A stretch of DNA of 6,554 bases from an uncultured Micrococcales bacterium (GCA_903929105.1 CAIYTL010000236.1:1-6554); one strand, 5' to 3'. Shown: positions 1-6,079, numbered from the stretch's first letter. Numbers and translations: made by a program. The notes: a model not told the origin generated them from the letters alone.

Positions 1-427
1 ACTTGCCAGATTTGAGTTGCTGCCCTGGTCCCCCGAGTTTGCCCGAAAGGCTCACAGTTATGAGCTTGGCCGTCTTAGGGCCGATGCCGGATACTTTTCT
101 AAACGCCGCATCGTTATCGTTCACAACTGCTGCAGAAATATCATTGAGCGTCATGGCGGCCAGCACTGCCTGGGCAGATTTTGGCCCGACCCCGGTAACC
201 GAACGCAACAGGTCAAACACCATAAGTTCGTCTGACGTTTCAAAACCGAACAGCAGGTGGGCGTCTTCTCGAACTATAAAGGCAGTGTGAAAAAAAACTT
301 CTTCGCCTATTGCAAAACTCTGGCGTGAATTCGATACGACTGAAATCGAGTAGCCGACTCCCCCTACTTCGAGCACAACTGTGCCATTGCTGTTGCTCAG
401 CACTATGCCGCGAAGAGAAGCTATCAC
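1..427 (-). CDS. ruvA: Holliday junction branch migration protein RuvA (3' end beyond the window)
   Basis: RuvA binds the four-way Holliday junction as a tetramer and loads the RuvB motor for branch migration in recombinational repair. About 142 N-terminal residues are present. Residues 1-60 form the OB-fold and begin MIASLRG, with VGGVGYSI at 22-29. The conserved acidic pin pair is E54-D55, in VREDAHLLFGF. Two helix-hairpin-helix motifs follow: GVGPKSA at 79-85 and GIGPKTA at 114-120. The flexible linker and the RuvB-contacting third domain lie outside the window (the family is about 200 residues). The start is GTG at 427. The in-frame codon two positions upstream is a TAA stop, so no earlier start is possible, and the resulting N-terminus matches the family. 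No clear Shine-Dalgarno is visible in the 28-nt gap after ruvC, so translation may depend on coupling. ruvB is expected next on the left. Confidence 0.97.
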   Translation of the reverse strand, partial: MIASLRGIVLSNSNGTVVLEVGGVGYSISVVSNSRQSFAIGEEVFFHTAFIVREDAHLLFGFETSDELMVFDLLRSVTGVGPKSAQAVLAAMTLNDISAAVVNDNDAAFRKVSGIGPKTAKLITVSLSGKLGGPGQQLKSGK

Positions 428-455
428 CGCTTAACACTAACTTCAGCTGCAGTTT

Positions 456-1034
456 TTAGTGGGTAGCTTTGCCTTTGTGTTGAGAAGCAATCTCGGCTGC
501 GCGCCATGCTCTCTGGGCTGGCGTGATTGAATCGCTTACGGCCCCTGTGCCGATTGAGAGTGCGCGCCATGCATGACAGATCGCAATCGCCAGCGAGTCG
601 GCTGCGTCAGCGGGTTTAGGCACAATTCTTAGCCCAAGAATGCTCGCCACCATTTTGCCAACCTGATCTTTATTGGCTCTGCCTGAACCGGTGACTGCCG
701 CTTTCACTTCTGTGGGCGTATGCAGGGTTACGGGAATGCCCCTAGTGTGAGCAAGAAACATCACCACACCCGAAATCTGTGCAGTGCCCATCACTGTGCT
801 CACGTTGCTGTCTGCATAGACACGTTCAATGGCAATTGAGTTCGGCTTAGCATCGTCTATAAGTTTTGCCAGCATCGCACCGATTTGACCAACGCGCGTG
901 GCAGCTTCTAGTTGTGCATCGCTTGTGAAGACATCAACTGAGACTAGGCTAACTTTGCGTGAGGGTTCAACATCGACAACTCCAACACCGCAACGGGTGA
1001 GGCCAGGGTCAACACCTAAGACCCTTATCGACAT
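456..1034 (-). CDS. ruvC: Crossover junction endodeoxyribonuclease RuvC
   Basis: RuvC is the dimeric, Mg2+-dependent resolvase that cuts Holliday junctions symmetrically within the RuvABC complex. The 192-residue product has an RNase H-like fold. The four expected acidic catalytic residues are visible: D9 in LGVDPG, E70 in IAIERVY, and D143 and D146 in PADAADSLAIA. The aromatic residue next to the second acid, which stacks on the junction in E. coli (Phe69), is Tyr73 here. The core ends near residue 157. A roughly 35-residue basic tail follows, giving a length usual for actinobacterial RuvC. The ATG at 1034 gives the expected MSIRVLGVDPG start. The gene is 19 nt downstream of yebC with only a weak ribosome binding site, and ruvA follows after 28 nt, so the three are probably co-transcribed. 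Confidence 0.98.
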   Translation of the reverse strand: MSIRVLGVDPGLTRCGVGVVDVEPSRKVSLVSVDVFTSDAQLEAATRVGQIGAMLAKLIDDAKPNSIAIERVYADSNVSTVMGTAQISGVVMFLAHTRGIPVTLHTPTEVKAAVTGSGRANKDQVGKMVASILGLRIVPKPADAADSLAIAICHAWRALSIGTGAVSDSITPAQRAWRAAEIASQHKGKATH

Positions 1035-1053
1035 CTCAGAACCGCACTAAGAA

Positions 1054-1815
1054 TTAGTCTTGCTCAAGTGCAGCCATGACTTCTGCAGTCATATCAAAGT
1101 TCGAATACACGTTCTGAACATCGTCAACGTCTTCAAGCGCGTCGATTAGCTTTACAACTTTGCGTGCGTTGTCAGCCTCTTCGACCACTACCTGCATTGA
1201 AGGAACAAACTCAACGTCGGCTGATTCATAGTCGATGCCGGCGGCTTGCAAAGCTGTGCGCACAGCGACCATGTCGCTCGGCTCGCTTGTGATAACAAAG
1301 CTTTCGCCACGGTCTTCGACATCTTCGGCCCCGTGGTCTAGAACGGTCTCAAGAATCTTATCTTCGGTCAAGTCCGAAACCTTCTCGACCACAATGACGC
1401 CTTTTCGAGCAAAAAGGTATGACACTGAACCTGGGTCAGCCATCGTTCCACCATTGCGGGTAACTGCGACTCGAACCTCGGCCGCCGCACGGTTTTTGTT
1501 GTCGGTGAGACACTCAATCAGAATCGCCGTGCCAGCCTGGCCGCGTGCTTCATAGATGATTGTGGCGTATTCAACGGCATCGGCGCCAACGCCTGAGCCA
1601 CGTTTGATAGCTCGTTCGATGTTGTCGTTTGGCAGCGAACTCTTGCGACCCTTTTGAACCGCGTCATAGAGAGTTGGGTTGCCGTCAAGGTCTGGCCCGC
1701 CCAGACGAGCCGCTACTTCGATGTTTTTAATAAGTTTTGCGAAAAGTTTTGCGCGACGACCGTCGATTACGGCCTTTTTGTGCTTAGTCGTTGCCCATTT
1801 GGAGTGGCCAGACAT
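1054..1815 (-). CDS. yebC: YebC/TACO1-family protein (probable translation factor)
   Basis: The 253-residue product is a full-length member of the YebC/PmpR/TACO1 family. The N-terminus has the family signature MSGHSKWATTKHKKAVID-like run followed by basic residues. The middle has the conserved LPNDNIERAIKRGSG segment (about 80-94), ECLTDNKNRAAAEVR (about 120-134) and a GSVSYLF motif near 149-155. The C-terminus ends with QNVYSNFD, as in other members. The family has long been labelled a transcriptional regulator. Recent work on bacterial homologues and on mitochondrial TACO1 instead supports a role on the ribosome, relieving stalls at difficult stretches such as proline runs. The sequence alone does not decide between these. 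The ATG at 1815 has the strongest ribosome binding site of the minus-strand genes here. Placement directly before ruvC is a widely conserved arrangement. Confidence 0.96.
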   Translation of the reverse strand: MSGHSKWATTKHKKAVIDGRRAKLFAKLIKNIEVAARLGGPDLDGNPTLYDAVQKGRKSSLPNDNIERAIKRGSGVGADAVEYATIIYEARGQAGTAILIECLTDNKNRAAAEVRVAVTRNGGTMADPGSVSYLFARKGVIVVEKVSDLTEDKILETVLDHGAEDVEDRGESFVITSEPSDMVAVRTALQAAGIDYESADVEFVPSMQVVVEEADNARKVVKLIDALEDVDDVQNVYSNFDMTAEVMAALEQD

Positions 1816-1819
1816 GATG

Positions 1820-1824
1820 CTCCT
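1820..1824 (-). promoter_or_regulatory. yebC ribosome binding site
   Basis: AGGAG on the minus strand, 4 nt before the ATG of yebC. It stands out because ruvC, ruvA and pdxS have no comparable site, so yebC may be translated independently of its upstream neighbours. Confidence 0.75.
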
Positions 1825-1854
1825 ACGAAGTTTTCTCTAGATTATTCAGCAAGT

Positions 1855-2442
1855 TTATCTTGCAGCCGCAACAATCTCAGCGAATAGCGCGTGAATGCGT
1901 GTTTCGCCTGTCACTTCTGGGTGAAACGAGATTCCCATAACGTTGCCCTGTCGAACCCCAACTATTCGCCCGTCTGAAAGTTTTGCCGTGACCTCGACAT
2001 CTTTACCCACCCGCTCGACAATCGGTGCACGAATGAAGGCTGCGTGAACCAAAGATTCGATTCCAGAGAATTCGAGGTCGGTCTCGAACGAATCGAGTTG
2101 GTTTCCGAAAGCGTTGCGCCGAACCGAAACGTCTAAGCCGCCGAATGGTTCTTGGTCATCAGTCTTGTCGAGAATTTCGCTGGCAAGCATAATCAGACCA
2201 GCGCAGGTGCCAAAAGTTGGAAGCCCGTCAGCGATACGCTCGCGGATCGGCTGAAAGAGGTTATAGGTGGCCGAAAGTCGATGAATCACAGATGATTCGC
2301 CACCAGGAATAACTAGCCCAGCACAGGCATCAATCTCTTCGACACTGCGCACTTTGACCGCCTCGACGCCGATCGCGCCAAAAGTTGCGATGTGTTCGCG
2401 GTAATCACCTTGCAGGGCCAAAACCCCGATTGGTTTTACCAA
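1855..2442 (-). CDS. pdxT: Pyridoxal 5'-phosphate synthase glutaminase subunit PdxT
   Basis: PdxT hydrolyses glutamine and channels the ammonia to PdxS in the DXP-independent pathway for pyridoxal 5'-phosphate. The 195-residue product is a class I glutamine amidotransferase. It starts with GVLALQGD (6-13), has the PGGES oxyanion-region motif at 46-50, the nucleophile Cys80 in FGTCAG, and His174 and Glu176 in ISFHPE, which complete the catalytic triad. The family motifs RNAFG (109-113) and FIRAP (136-140) are also present. The start is TTG at 2442. It overlaps the end of pdxS by 7 nt and gives the expected N-terminus, while no ATG or GTG lies nearby in frame before the GVLALQG motif. The overlap implies translational coupling, which fits the 1:1 subunit stoichiometry of the complex. 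Confidence 0.97.
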   Translation of the reverse strand: MVKPIGVLALQGDYREHIATFGAIGVEAVKVRSVEEIDACAGLVIPGGESSVIHRLSATYNLFQPIRERIADGLPTFGTCAGLIMLASEILDKTDDQEPFGGLDVSVRRNAFGNQLDSFETDLEFSGIESLVHAAFIRAPIVERVGKDVEVTAKLSDGRIVGVRQGNVMGISFHPEVTGETRIHALFAEIVAAAR

Positions 2443-3341
2443 CCGCGCTCGGCCAAACGGTGCGGAGCAGGCAAGTCAGCTACGTTGATGCCAACCATTG
2501 CTTCACCAAGACCGCGGCTAACTTCAGCCAAGATTTCTGGCTTGTCATAGAAAGTTGCAGCCTTAACGATTGCTTTTGCGCGGTCGACCGGGTTGCCTGA
2601 TTTGAAGATGCCCGAACCAACGAAAACGCCGTCAGCACCGAGCTGCATCATCATTGCTGCATCGGCTGGGGTTGCAACTCCACCGGCAACAAAAAGTGGA
2701 ACAGGTAGGCGGCCAGCTTTAGCGACTTCACGAACAAGTTCGAACGGAGCCTGCAGTTCTTTAGCGGCCACGAATAGTTCGTCGTCAGTTTTTGCTGAAA
2801 GTGCACGAATTTCGCCAAGAATGGTGCGAATGTGCTTAGTGGCTTCAGAAACGTCACCTGTGCCAGCCTCGCCTTTAGAGCGAATCATTGCCGCACCCTC
2901 GGTGATGCGTCGAAGCGCTTCGCCTAGGTTCGTAGCTCCACAAACGAAAGGCACATCAAAGTTCCATTTGTCGATGTGGTTGATGTAGTCAGCTGGGCTC
3001 AATACTTCTGACTCATCGATGAAATCAACTTTAAGAGCCTCAAGAATTTGCGCTTCAACAAAGTGCCCGATTCGCGCCTTGGCCATCACTGGAATCTTGA
3101 CCTCTGCAATGATGCCGTCGATCATGTCAGGGTCGCTCATGCGTGAAACGCCGCCCTGGGCGCGAATGTCAGCGGGCACGCGCTCAAGAGCCATAACCGC
3201 AACAGCACCCGCGTCTTCAGCGATGCGCGCTTGTTCCGCAGTGACGACATCCATAATCACACCGCCCTTCAGCATTTCGGCTAGGCCGCGCTTAACTAGT
3301 GTGCTTGCAACAACGGGTTGATTTGGCTTGGTTTCAGTCAT
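2436..3341 (-). CDS. pdxS: Pyridoxal 5'-phosphate synthase lyase subunit PdxS
   Basis: PdxS condenses ribose 5-phosphate, glyceraldehyde 3-phosphate and ammonia from PdxT into pyridoxal 5'-phosphate. It forms a dodecamer decorated by up to twelve PdxT subunits. The 301-residue (beta/alpha)8 barrel is complete. Asp31 in GGVIMDVV, the Schiff-base Lys88 in VMAKARIGHFVEA and the second active-site Lys156 in MIRSKGEAGTG match D24, K81 and K149 of Bacillus subtilis PdxS, each offset by 7. The phosphate-binding glycines appear in VAGGVATPADAA (218-229) and VFVGSGIFKS (239-248). The N-terminus has about 15 variable residues before VKRGLAEMLKGG, as in other actinobacteria. The ATG at 3341 has no Shine-Dalgarno, but a TAGAAT element ends 7 nt before it, suggesting a leaderless mRNA. 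Confidence 0.98.
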   Translation of the reverse strand: MTETKPNQPVVASTLVKRGLAEMLKGGVIMDVVTAEQARIAEDAGAVAVMALERVPADIRAQGGVSRMSDPDMIDGIIAEVKIPVMAKARIGHFVEAQILEALKVDFIDESEVLSPADYINHIDKWNFDVPFVCGATNLGEALRRITEGAAMIRSKGEAGTGDVSEATKHIRTILGEIRALSAKTDDELFVAAKELQAPFELVREVAKAGRLPVPLFVAGGVATPADAAMMMQLGADGVFVGSGIFKSGNPVDRAKAIVKAATFYDKPEILAEVSRGLGEAMVGINVADLPAPHRLAERGW

Positions 3342-3348
3342 AGCTGTA

Positions 3349-3354
3349 ATTCTA
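3349..3354 (-). promoter_or_regulatory. Candidate -10 element of a leaderless pdxS promoter
   Basis: TAGAAT on the minus strand fits the TANNNT -10 consensus of actinobacterial housekeeping sigma factors. Exactly 7 nt (TACAGCT) separate it from the A of the pdxS ATG, which places the predicted transcription start on or within a base of the start codon. No convincing -35 hexamer is present 16-18 nt upstream (the best is TGCTCG), as is common for actinobacterial promoters. The absence of a ribosome binding site before pdxS supports a leaderless reading. Confidence 0.55.
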
Positions 3355-3379
3355 AACTGCTATTCGTGAGCGCGAGCAG

Positions 3380-3404
3380 ATAGCGTAAAAATCTGTAACG
3401 CTAT
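3380..3404. promoter_or_regulatory. Inverted repeat upstream of pdxS, candidate operator
   Basis: A perfect 7-bp dyad, ATAGCGT and ACGCTAT separated by 11 nt, lies in the 81-bp gap between the HIT gene and pdxS. Its centre is about 51 bp upstream of the pdxS start codon. If pdxS is leaderless this is near -51, where transcription activators often bind. No T-run follows it on the minus strand, so it does not look like an intrinsic terminator for the thrS-HIT unit. The regulator is unknown. MocR-type PdxR proteins control pdxST in some actinobacteria, but I cannot match this sequence to their sites. Confidence 0.4.
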
Positions 3405-3422
3405 TGGCGAAACGAAGTTGGA

Positions 3423-4004
3423 TTAGTTGAGCTCGGCCCAGGCTTTAGCGATGTCATCTCTAACCTCACCCAGAAGCTTTGGCAGGGCTTTGGTTTTTGC
3501 AATGATCGGAAAAAAGTTTGAGTCATGCAACCATCTGGGAACGATGTGTTGGTGCAGGTGCGATGCTATTCCTGCGCCGGCGACCTCTCCTTGGTTCATG
3601 CCAATGTTAAAGCCGTGCGCCCTAGAGACTTTCTTTAACACAACCATTGCCTGTTGGGTGAGCAGACCGATCTCGGCAACTTCTTCTGCAGTGGCCTGGT
3701 CATAAGTCGAGATGTGGCGATATGGGCAGACCAATAAGTGCCCAGAGTTGTATGGATACAAGTTCAATAGCGCAAAACTCGTCTTGCCGCGATAAACGAT
3801 CAGGCTGTCTTCGTCGTTAGATTTGGGCCCCAGGCAAAATGGGCAATCATCGTCGTGAGGCTGTTGCCCGTGCTGAATGTAAACCAAGCGATGTGGTGTC
3901 CAGAGTCTTTGAAAATCATCCGGGACACCCGCAAAATCAACGCTCGACTCGGCGGTTACTGCTTCGCCTTCACCTGGTGCGTCTGATGCATGGCCCAAAT
4001 TCAA
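3423..4004 (-). CDS. HIT-domain protein, probable diadenosine tetraphosphate phosphorylase (Rv2613c-like)
   Basis: The 193-residue product belongs to the actinobacterial HIT family typified by M. tuberculosis Rv2613c, an Ap4A phosphorylase that also lies next to thrS. Shared features are FQRLWTPHR (31-39), LNLYPYNSGHLLV (80-92) and the histidine triad HLHQHIVPRW (149-158), whose middle His151 is the predicted nucleophile. A CPFC pair at 54-57, with His97 and His149, could form the structural zinc site seen in some HIT proteins. The first 30 residues are unconserved. The start is TTG at 4004, 3 nt after thrS. The codon two upstream is the thrS stop in the same frame, so it is the earliest possible start, and an AGG sits 8 nt before it. 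ThrRS and other synthetases make Ap4A as a side product, so pairing with a phosphorylase makes sense. Hydrolase versus phosphorylase activity is inferred from homology. Confidence 0.9.
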   Translation of the reverse strand: MNLGHASDAPGEGEAVTAESSVDFAGVPDDFQRLWTPHRLVYIQHGQQPHDDDCPFCLGPKSNDEDSLIVYRGKTSFALLNLYPYNSGHLLVCPYRHISTYDQATAEEVAEIGLLTQQAMVVLKKVSRAHGFNIGMNQGEVAGAGIASHLHQHIVPRWLHDSNFFPIIAKTKALPKLLGEVRDDIAKAWAELN

Positions 4005-4007
4005 CGC

Positions 4008-6014
4008 TTAGACCTGTTCTTTTTTAGCGATTGCTTCAAGAATGCGCGCAATGGCCTCGCCCTTGGGCACACCATTCTGCTGCGAACCATCGCGGAACCT
4101 AAAGCTCACAGCCCCAGCGTCGCGGTCTTCGCCGCCAGCAATCACCATGAATGGAACTTTTGCCATGGTGTGATTTCGAATCTTCTTCTGCATTCGATCG
4201 TCGCTGTCATCAATCTGAATTCGCACACCTTGAGCTTTTAGCTCAGCTGCAATGTCGTGCAGATAGCTCGAGAACTCATCAGCAATTGGAATGCCCACAA
4301 CCTGAACCGGTGCAAGCCAAGGAGGAAAATGGCCTGCGTAGTGCTCAGTAAGAACCCCAAAGAATCGTTCAATTGATCCAAACAACGCTCGGTGAATCAT
4401 CACCGGGCGCTGCTTTGAACCATCGGCAGCTGTGAATTCAAGCTCGAAACGCTCAGGCAAGTTGAAATCAAGCTGAATCGTAGACATTTGCCAAGTGCGA
4501 CCGATTGCATCTCGGGCCTGAACCGAAATTTTGGGTCCATAGAATGCGGCGCCGCCCGGGTCTGGAACAAGTTCTAGACCTGACTCGGTTGCCACCTTTT
4601 CGAGGGTAGCTGTAGCACGCTGCCAGACCGCTGGGTCGCCAACGAACTTAGGGTTGCCCTCTTCTTTCGTCGAAAGTTCAAGATAAAAATCATCAAGACC
4701 GTAGTCACGCAAAAGATCAAGCACAAACTTGAGAACCTTGCTGAGTTCGACTTCCATGTCATCAGGTGTGACAAAAAGGTGAGCGTCGTCTTGAGTCATG
4801 CCGCGAACACGAGTCAACCCGTGCAAAACACCCGATTTTTCATAACGATAAACCGATCCGAACTCGAACATTCGCAGTGGAAGGTCGCGGTAACTGCGTG
4901 CCTGTGAACGGTAAACCAGAATGTGAAAAGGGCAGTTCATTGGCTTGAGGTAATAATTCTGCCCCTGCTTGCGAACAACGCCGTTCTCGTCGACTTCTTC
5001 ATCCATCTTCATCGGTGGGAACATGCCGTCGGCATACCAGGCTAAGTGACCAGAAGTTTCAAACAGATTCGACTTAGTAATGTGTGGGCTATAAACGAAC
5101 TCGTAGCCGGCCTTCTCATGCTGAGCGCGGCTGTAATCCTCCATGACGCGACGCATGATTCCGCCCTTGGGGTGAAACACTGCCAGGCCAGAGCCGATTT
5201 CTTCAGGAAAAGAAAAAAGGTCAAGTTCAGCCCCGAGTTTGCGGTGATCGCGACGGGCAGCCTCTTCAAGCCGCTCCTGGTGTGCACGTAGTTCGTCTTT
5301 AGTCGGCCATGCTGTGCCATAAACGCGCTGCAGCTGTTTGTTGTTTTCGTTACCGCGCCAATAGGCCGATGCAACTCTTGTGAGTGCGTATCCGTTGCCG
5401 ATCATTCGGGTGTTTGGCAGGTGCGGGCCGCGGCAAAGATCACGCCAAATGGTTTCGCCAGACTGCGGGTCGACATTGTCATAAATAGTGAGCTCGCCAG
5501 CGCCAACCTCGGCACCAGCCTCACCAACATCAGAGCCCTTTAGGCCGATTAGTTCAAGTTTGTATGGCTCATTGCTTAGTTCGACACGAGCATCGCCGTC
5601 ATTAGTAACACGGCGAACGAATCGCTGGCCACTGCGAATGATTCGATCCATTTGCTTTTCAAGTGCACGAAGATCTTCTGGCGTAAAAGGTGTTTCGACG
5701 TCGAAGTCATAATAAAAACCGTCGGTGATCGGCGGGCCAATGCCAAGTTTCGCCTCAGGGTTCACGTTCTGAACAGCTTGCGCAAGAACGTGCGCAGCAG
5801 AGTGACGCAAAATGTTTAGGCCGTCAGGTGAGTTTATGCTTACGCTCTCAATAATTGCGCCATCGACAACCTTGTGTGCCAAGTCACGCAGTTCACCGTC
5901 AACGCGCATAGCGACTATCGATCTGTCGGTGAATAACTTGAACCCATCTGAACCGGGCTCAACGATGCGCTCTTGGCTATCGACTGTCAACTTCAAATTC
6001 TCGGAATGAGACAC
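4008..6014 (-). CDS. thrS: Threonyl-tRNA synthetase
   Basis: ThrRS is a class II synthetase that charges tRNA-Thr and clears mischarged serine. The 668-residue protein is complete. It has a TGS domain (about 1-60) and an editing domain with HSAAH (His71, His75) and CRGPH (Cys194, His198). The catalytic core has the zinc ligands Cys361 (PMNCPFH), His412 (DDAHLF) and His541 (MIHRA), the motif 2 arginine Arg390 (VYRYE) and the motif 3 arginine Arg550 (GSIERFFG). A C-terminal anticodon-binding domain starts near 568. An acidic insert at about 338-351, just before YYLKPMNCP, is in a position where I recall actinobacterial ThrRS varying in length. The start is GTG at 6014, supported by a TGGAG ribosome binding site 5 nt away. 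The leader looks about 20 nt long, so no T-box or attenuator is present. Confidence 0.98.
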   Translation of the reverse strand: MSHSENLKLTVDSQERIVEPGSDGFKLFTDRSIVAMRVDGELRDLAHKVVDGAIIESVSINSPDGLNILRHSAAHVLAQAVQNVNPEAKLGIGPPITDGFYYDFDVETPFTPEDLRALEKQMDRIIRSGQRFVRRVTNDGDARVELSNEPYKLELIGLKGSDVGEAGAEVGAGELTIYDNVDPQSGETIWRDLCRGPHLPNTRMIGNGYALTRVASAYWRGNENNKQLQRVYGTAWPTKDELRAHQERLEEAARRDHRKLGAELDLFSFPEEIGSGLAVFHPKGGIMRRVMEDYSRAQHEKAGYEFVYSPHITKSNLFETSGHLAWYADGMFPPMKMDEEVDENGVVRKQGQNYYLKPMNCPFHILVYRSQARSYRDLPLRMFEFGSVYRYEKSGVLHGLTRVRGMTQDDAHLFVTPDDMEVELSKVLKFVLDLLRDYGLDDFYLELSTKEEGNPKFVGDPAVWQRATATLEKVATESGLELVPDPGGAAFYGPKISVQARDAIGRTWQMSTIQLDFNLPERFELEFTAADGSKQRPVMIHRALFGSIERFFGVLTEHYAGHFPPWLAPVQVVGIPIADEFSSYLHDIAAELKAQGVRIQIDDSDDRMQKKIRNHTMAKVPFMVIAGGEDRDAGAVSFRFRDGSQQNGVPKGEAIARILEAIAKKEQV

Positions 6015-6019
6015 AAAAA

Positions 6020-6024
6020 CTCCA
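6020..6024 (-). promoter_or_regulatory. thrS ribosome binding site
   Basis: TGGAG on the minus strand, 5 nt before the GTG start of thrS. It fixes the choice of this non-ATG start. Confidence 0.7.
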
Positions 6025-6041
6025 TCATCTGCGATGCAATC

Positions 6042-6047
6042 ATTCTA
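6042..6047 (-). promoter_or_regulatory. Candidate -10 element of the thrS promoter
   Basis: TAGAAT on the minus strand, the same hexamer as before pdxS, 27 nt before the thrS start codon. Transcription would begin near 6035 and give a leader of about 20 nt containing the ribosome binding site. A weak -35 candidate, CTAACT with a 16-bp spacer (6064-6069), falls inside the putative iron box. Confidence 0.5.
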
Positions 6048-6060
6048 ACCGCGCAACATA

Positions 6061-6079
6061 TTGAGTTAGGCGTGCCTTG
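6061..6079. promoter_or_regulatory. Putative DtxR/IdeR-type iron box
   Basis: The 19 bp here match 14 of 19 positions of the degenerate DtxR/IdeR consensus TWAGGTWAGSCTWACCTWA, on either strand. The best part is the left half and centre, GTTAGGC, followed by CCT in the right half; the innermost dyad is AGGC-GT-GCCT. The site lies between thrS and the VIT-family transporter gene, about 47 bp upstream of the transporter ATG and over the presumed -35 region of thrS. Iron control of a VIT-type detoxification transporter would be logical, which raises the prior. The match is imperfect and found by eye, so chance similarity is possible. Confidence 0.35.

Noticed and set aside
240..437. Minus-strand open frame with a GTG start overlapping the beginning of ruvA
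   Set aside because: It lies in a different frame from the clear RuvA coding sequence starting at 427 and its translation resembles no protein family.
1235..1555. Plus-strand open frame of about 106 codons opposite yebC
   Set aside because: It is fully antisense to a well-conserved gene, is rich in Ser/Arg/Thr as expected for antisense translation, and has no ribosome binding site or family resemblance.
2593..2988. Plus-strand open frame of about 131 codons opposite pdxS
   Set aside because: It lies within pdxS on the other strand. Its length is explained by the codon usage of pdxS, and it has no recognisable motif.
3019..3321. Plus-strand open frame of about 100 codons opposite the start of pdxS
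   Set aside because: It is an antisense shadow of pdxS, with low-complexity Ala/Ser/Thr/Ile content and no supporting signals.
3357..3379. CTGCT...AGCAG inverted repeat just upstream of the pdxS -10 element, considered as a terminator for thrS-HIT
   Set aside because: There are only 5 bp of stem around a 13-nt loop and a broken T-run (TTTAGAATT). This is too weak to call a terminator, and it overlaps the promoter region.
5000..5005. Acidic insert of ThrRS (about residues 338-351) as an unusual domain
   Set aside because: It is short, sits in a surface loop position that varies among actinobacterial ThrRS, and leaves all catalytic and zinc residues intact.
5042..5374. Minus-strand open frame of about 110 codons inside thrS
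   Set aside because: It lies in an alternative frame of the conserved ThrRS editing/catalytic region and has no family resemblance.
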